DNA from: an uncultured Helicobacteraceae bacterium
Lineage (GTDB): Bacteria; Campylobacterota; Campylobacteria; Campylobacterales; Helicobacteraceae
DNA length: 64,000 nt
NCBI GenBank assembly: GCA_934668765.1
Contig: CAKUOH010000001.1
Coordinates: 131,961-195,960 of the forward strand
Direction: 5' to 3'
The notes below the pieces were generated by a model. That model was given only the letters and a program-made list of their open reading frames with translations. It was not told the origin of the DNA and searched no databases. Every line of letters begins with the position of its first letter. Positions within the stretch are counted from its first letter, which is position 1. Below are positions 63,339 to 64,000 of the stretch, piece by piece. Position numbers and translations under genes: made by a program.

Positions 63339-63640
63339 TCCACGCCCCTTATACAATAGATTGCCACGACTTGCATTCACAAGTCTCGCAATGACAAAGA
63401 TTTTAAAACACCATTCATTGCGGATGTGGATTTCTTTTATTTTCCCCCTCCCTTGCGGATGGTGATTTATTTTCTCATTCCCCCTCCCTTGCGGAGGGGG
63501 ATTAAGGGGGGTGGGTAATCAATCCATCATTGCGATATTTTCGTAGAAAATGCAAAGCAATCTACACAAAATCCATCATTGCAAGATTTGCTTGCAAACC
63601 CTGCATCGCAACGCAAATCGAAGCAATCCAAAAAAATACA
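63339..63640. repeat. Repeat cluster after gltX
   Basis: Family B 63359-63395 (ATTGCCACGACTTGCATTCA then CAAGTCTCGCAATGAC); a partial family A at 63442-63463; a full family A 63479-63520 (CCCCCTCCCTTGCGGAGGGG then GATTAAGGGGGGTGGGTAA); family B-like units at 63527-63565 and 63571-63631. No gene is supported. Confidence 0.75.
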
Positions 63641-63922
63641 ACAAAATATAGATTTGCCACAAAGCAGATTTTAGCAAATCTACTTTTCACAATGATAATT
63701 AAATAATTTCCAAAATTCCCCCAAAAAAAATATAAAAAAATTCATAAAAAACAAAATACAATAACAAAATAATTCCCAAAACCCCTAAAATATTAAAGCA
63801 ATCCCACCAAACTTAAATCCCAAATCCCCCAAATTTTCTCACATTTTCTCATAATTTTTTAAATTTTTCACTCATTTTTTAATAATTTTTCAACATTTAC
63901 TTTCTATTTAAGTTTAATTTAA
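63641..63922. other. AT-rich, nearly G-free intergenic stretch
   Basis: No open frame or RNA is supported. From 63695 to 63922 the plus strand contains only two G (63798, 63912), with many A/T runs and C clusters such as CCCCC. Confidence 0.7.
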
Positions 63923-63939
63923 GGGGGGGGGGATAGAAT
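63911..63939 (+). promoter_or_regulatory. Poly-G promoter at the right edge
   Basis: TTTAATTTAA, ten G (63923-63932), one A, then a -10 box TAGAAT (63934-63939). Almost the same architecture as 21541-21576. It should drive the gene at 63986 with tract-length-dependent strength. Confidence 0.65.
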
Positions 63940-63985
63940 GTCATTTGTGTTTAAAAGCACAAATTTAAATTTTAAGGAGGCTTTT

Positions 63986-64000
63986 ATGAAAGCAGGTAAT
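63986..64000 (+). CDS. Start of an unidentified gene (5' end only)
   Basis: ATG AAA GCA GGT AAT at the window end, preceded by a strong AAGGAGG (63974-63980) with five bases of spacing and by the poly-G promoter. Only five codons are visible, so no function can be assigned. Confidence 0.6.

Noticed and set aside
63415..63465. Extension of a plus-strand frame past gltX
   Set aside because: It overlaps gltX out of frame and then runs through repeats; no start signal.

Overview
The window is chromosomal DNA from a Campylobacterota bacterium, most likely a Helicobacter species that is not H. pylori. The evidence is an AT-rich genome, dense single-direction operons, long homopolymeric G/C tracts, very frequent AGATTCG/CGAATCT words, and gene pairs that I recall as neighbours in H. 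pylori: carA with a DUF507 gene, bamD-lon, mobA-flhB, an HP0268-like gene with miaB, tlpD-bioF-pbp1A, and dnaE-rluB. These comparisons are from memory; no search was run.

Layout. 1-3102: the end of an acidic low-complexity gene and a two-gene operon of unknown function. 3232-6751: a minus-strand operon with a small membrane protein, an EAL protein, a GGDEF diguanylate cyclase and a ModE-like regulator. 6968-18350: plus-strand genes for a class V aminotransferase, DUF507, carA, bamD, lon, rimO, a frame-shifted (phase-OFF) membrane sulfatase-fold transferase, mobA and flhB. 18373-21316: nusA, an HP0268-like gene and miaB. 21613-29119: envelope genes (lipoproteins including an LPP20-domain protein, an NlpC/P60 hydrolase, a metallophosphoesterase, SIMPL and VWA-like secreted proteins), the 4.5S SRP RNA and a scrap of an IS1595-type transposase. 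29192-33500: ddl and three glycosyltransferases. 33995-39204: fur, tlpD, bioF and a class A PBP. 39351-43211: a membrane protein, a sodium:solute symporter and AmtB. 43487-49433: dnaE, rluB and thrC. 49594-56322: a diguanylate cyclase with a haem-c motif, glmS, the outer membrane phospholipase pldA, and pseH/pseI for pseudaminic acid. 56473-61847: a minus-strand accessory block with a phase-variable mini SF1 helicase, a coiled-coil protein, a SAM methyltransferase-like protein and a DUF1848 protein. 61980-63338: gltX. The right end carries repeats, an almost G-free stretch and a poly-G promoter in front of a gene that leaves the window.

Three themes deserve attention. First, several families of small hairpin repeats are scattered between genes and also lie in frame inside conserved genes (rimO, pseH, pldA, rluB, mobA). 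One 33-bp unit is cleanly inserted into another repeat. Second, five poly-G/C tracts of 9-12 bases occur: two switch reading frames (both OFF here) and three sit just upstream of -10 boxes. Third, the helicase/coiled-coil/methyltransferase/DUF1848 operon is the best candidate for an undescribed, possibly defence-related, phase-variable system. Its function is an inference only.
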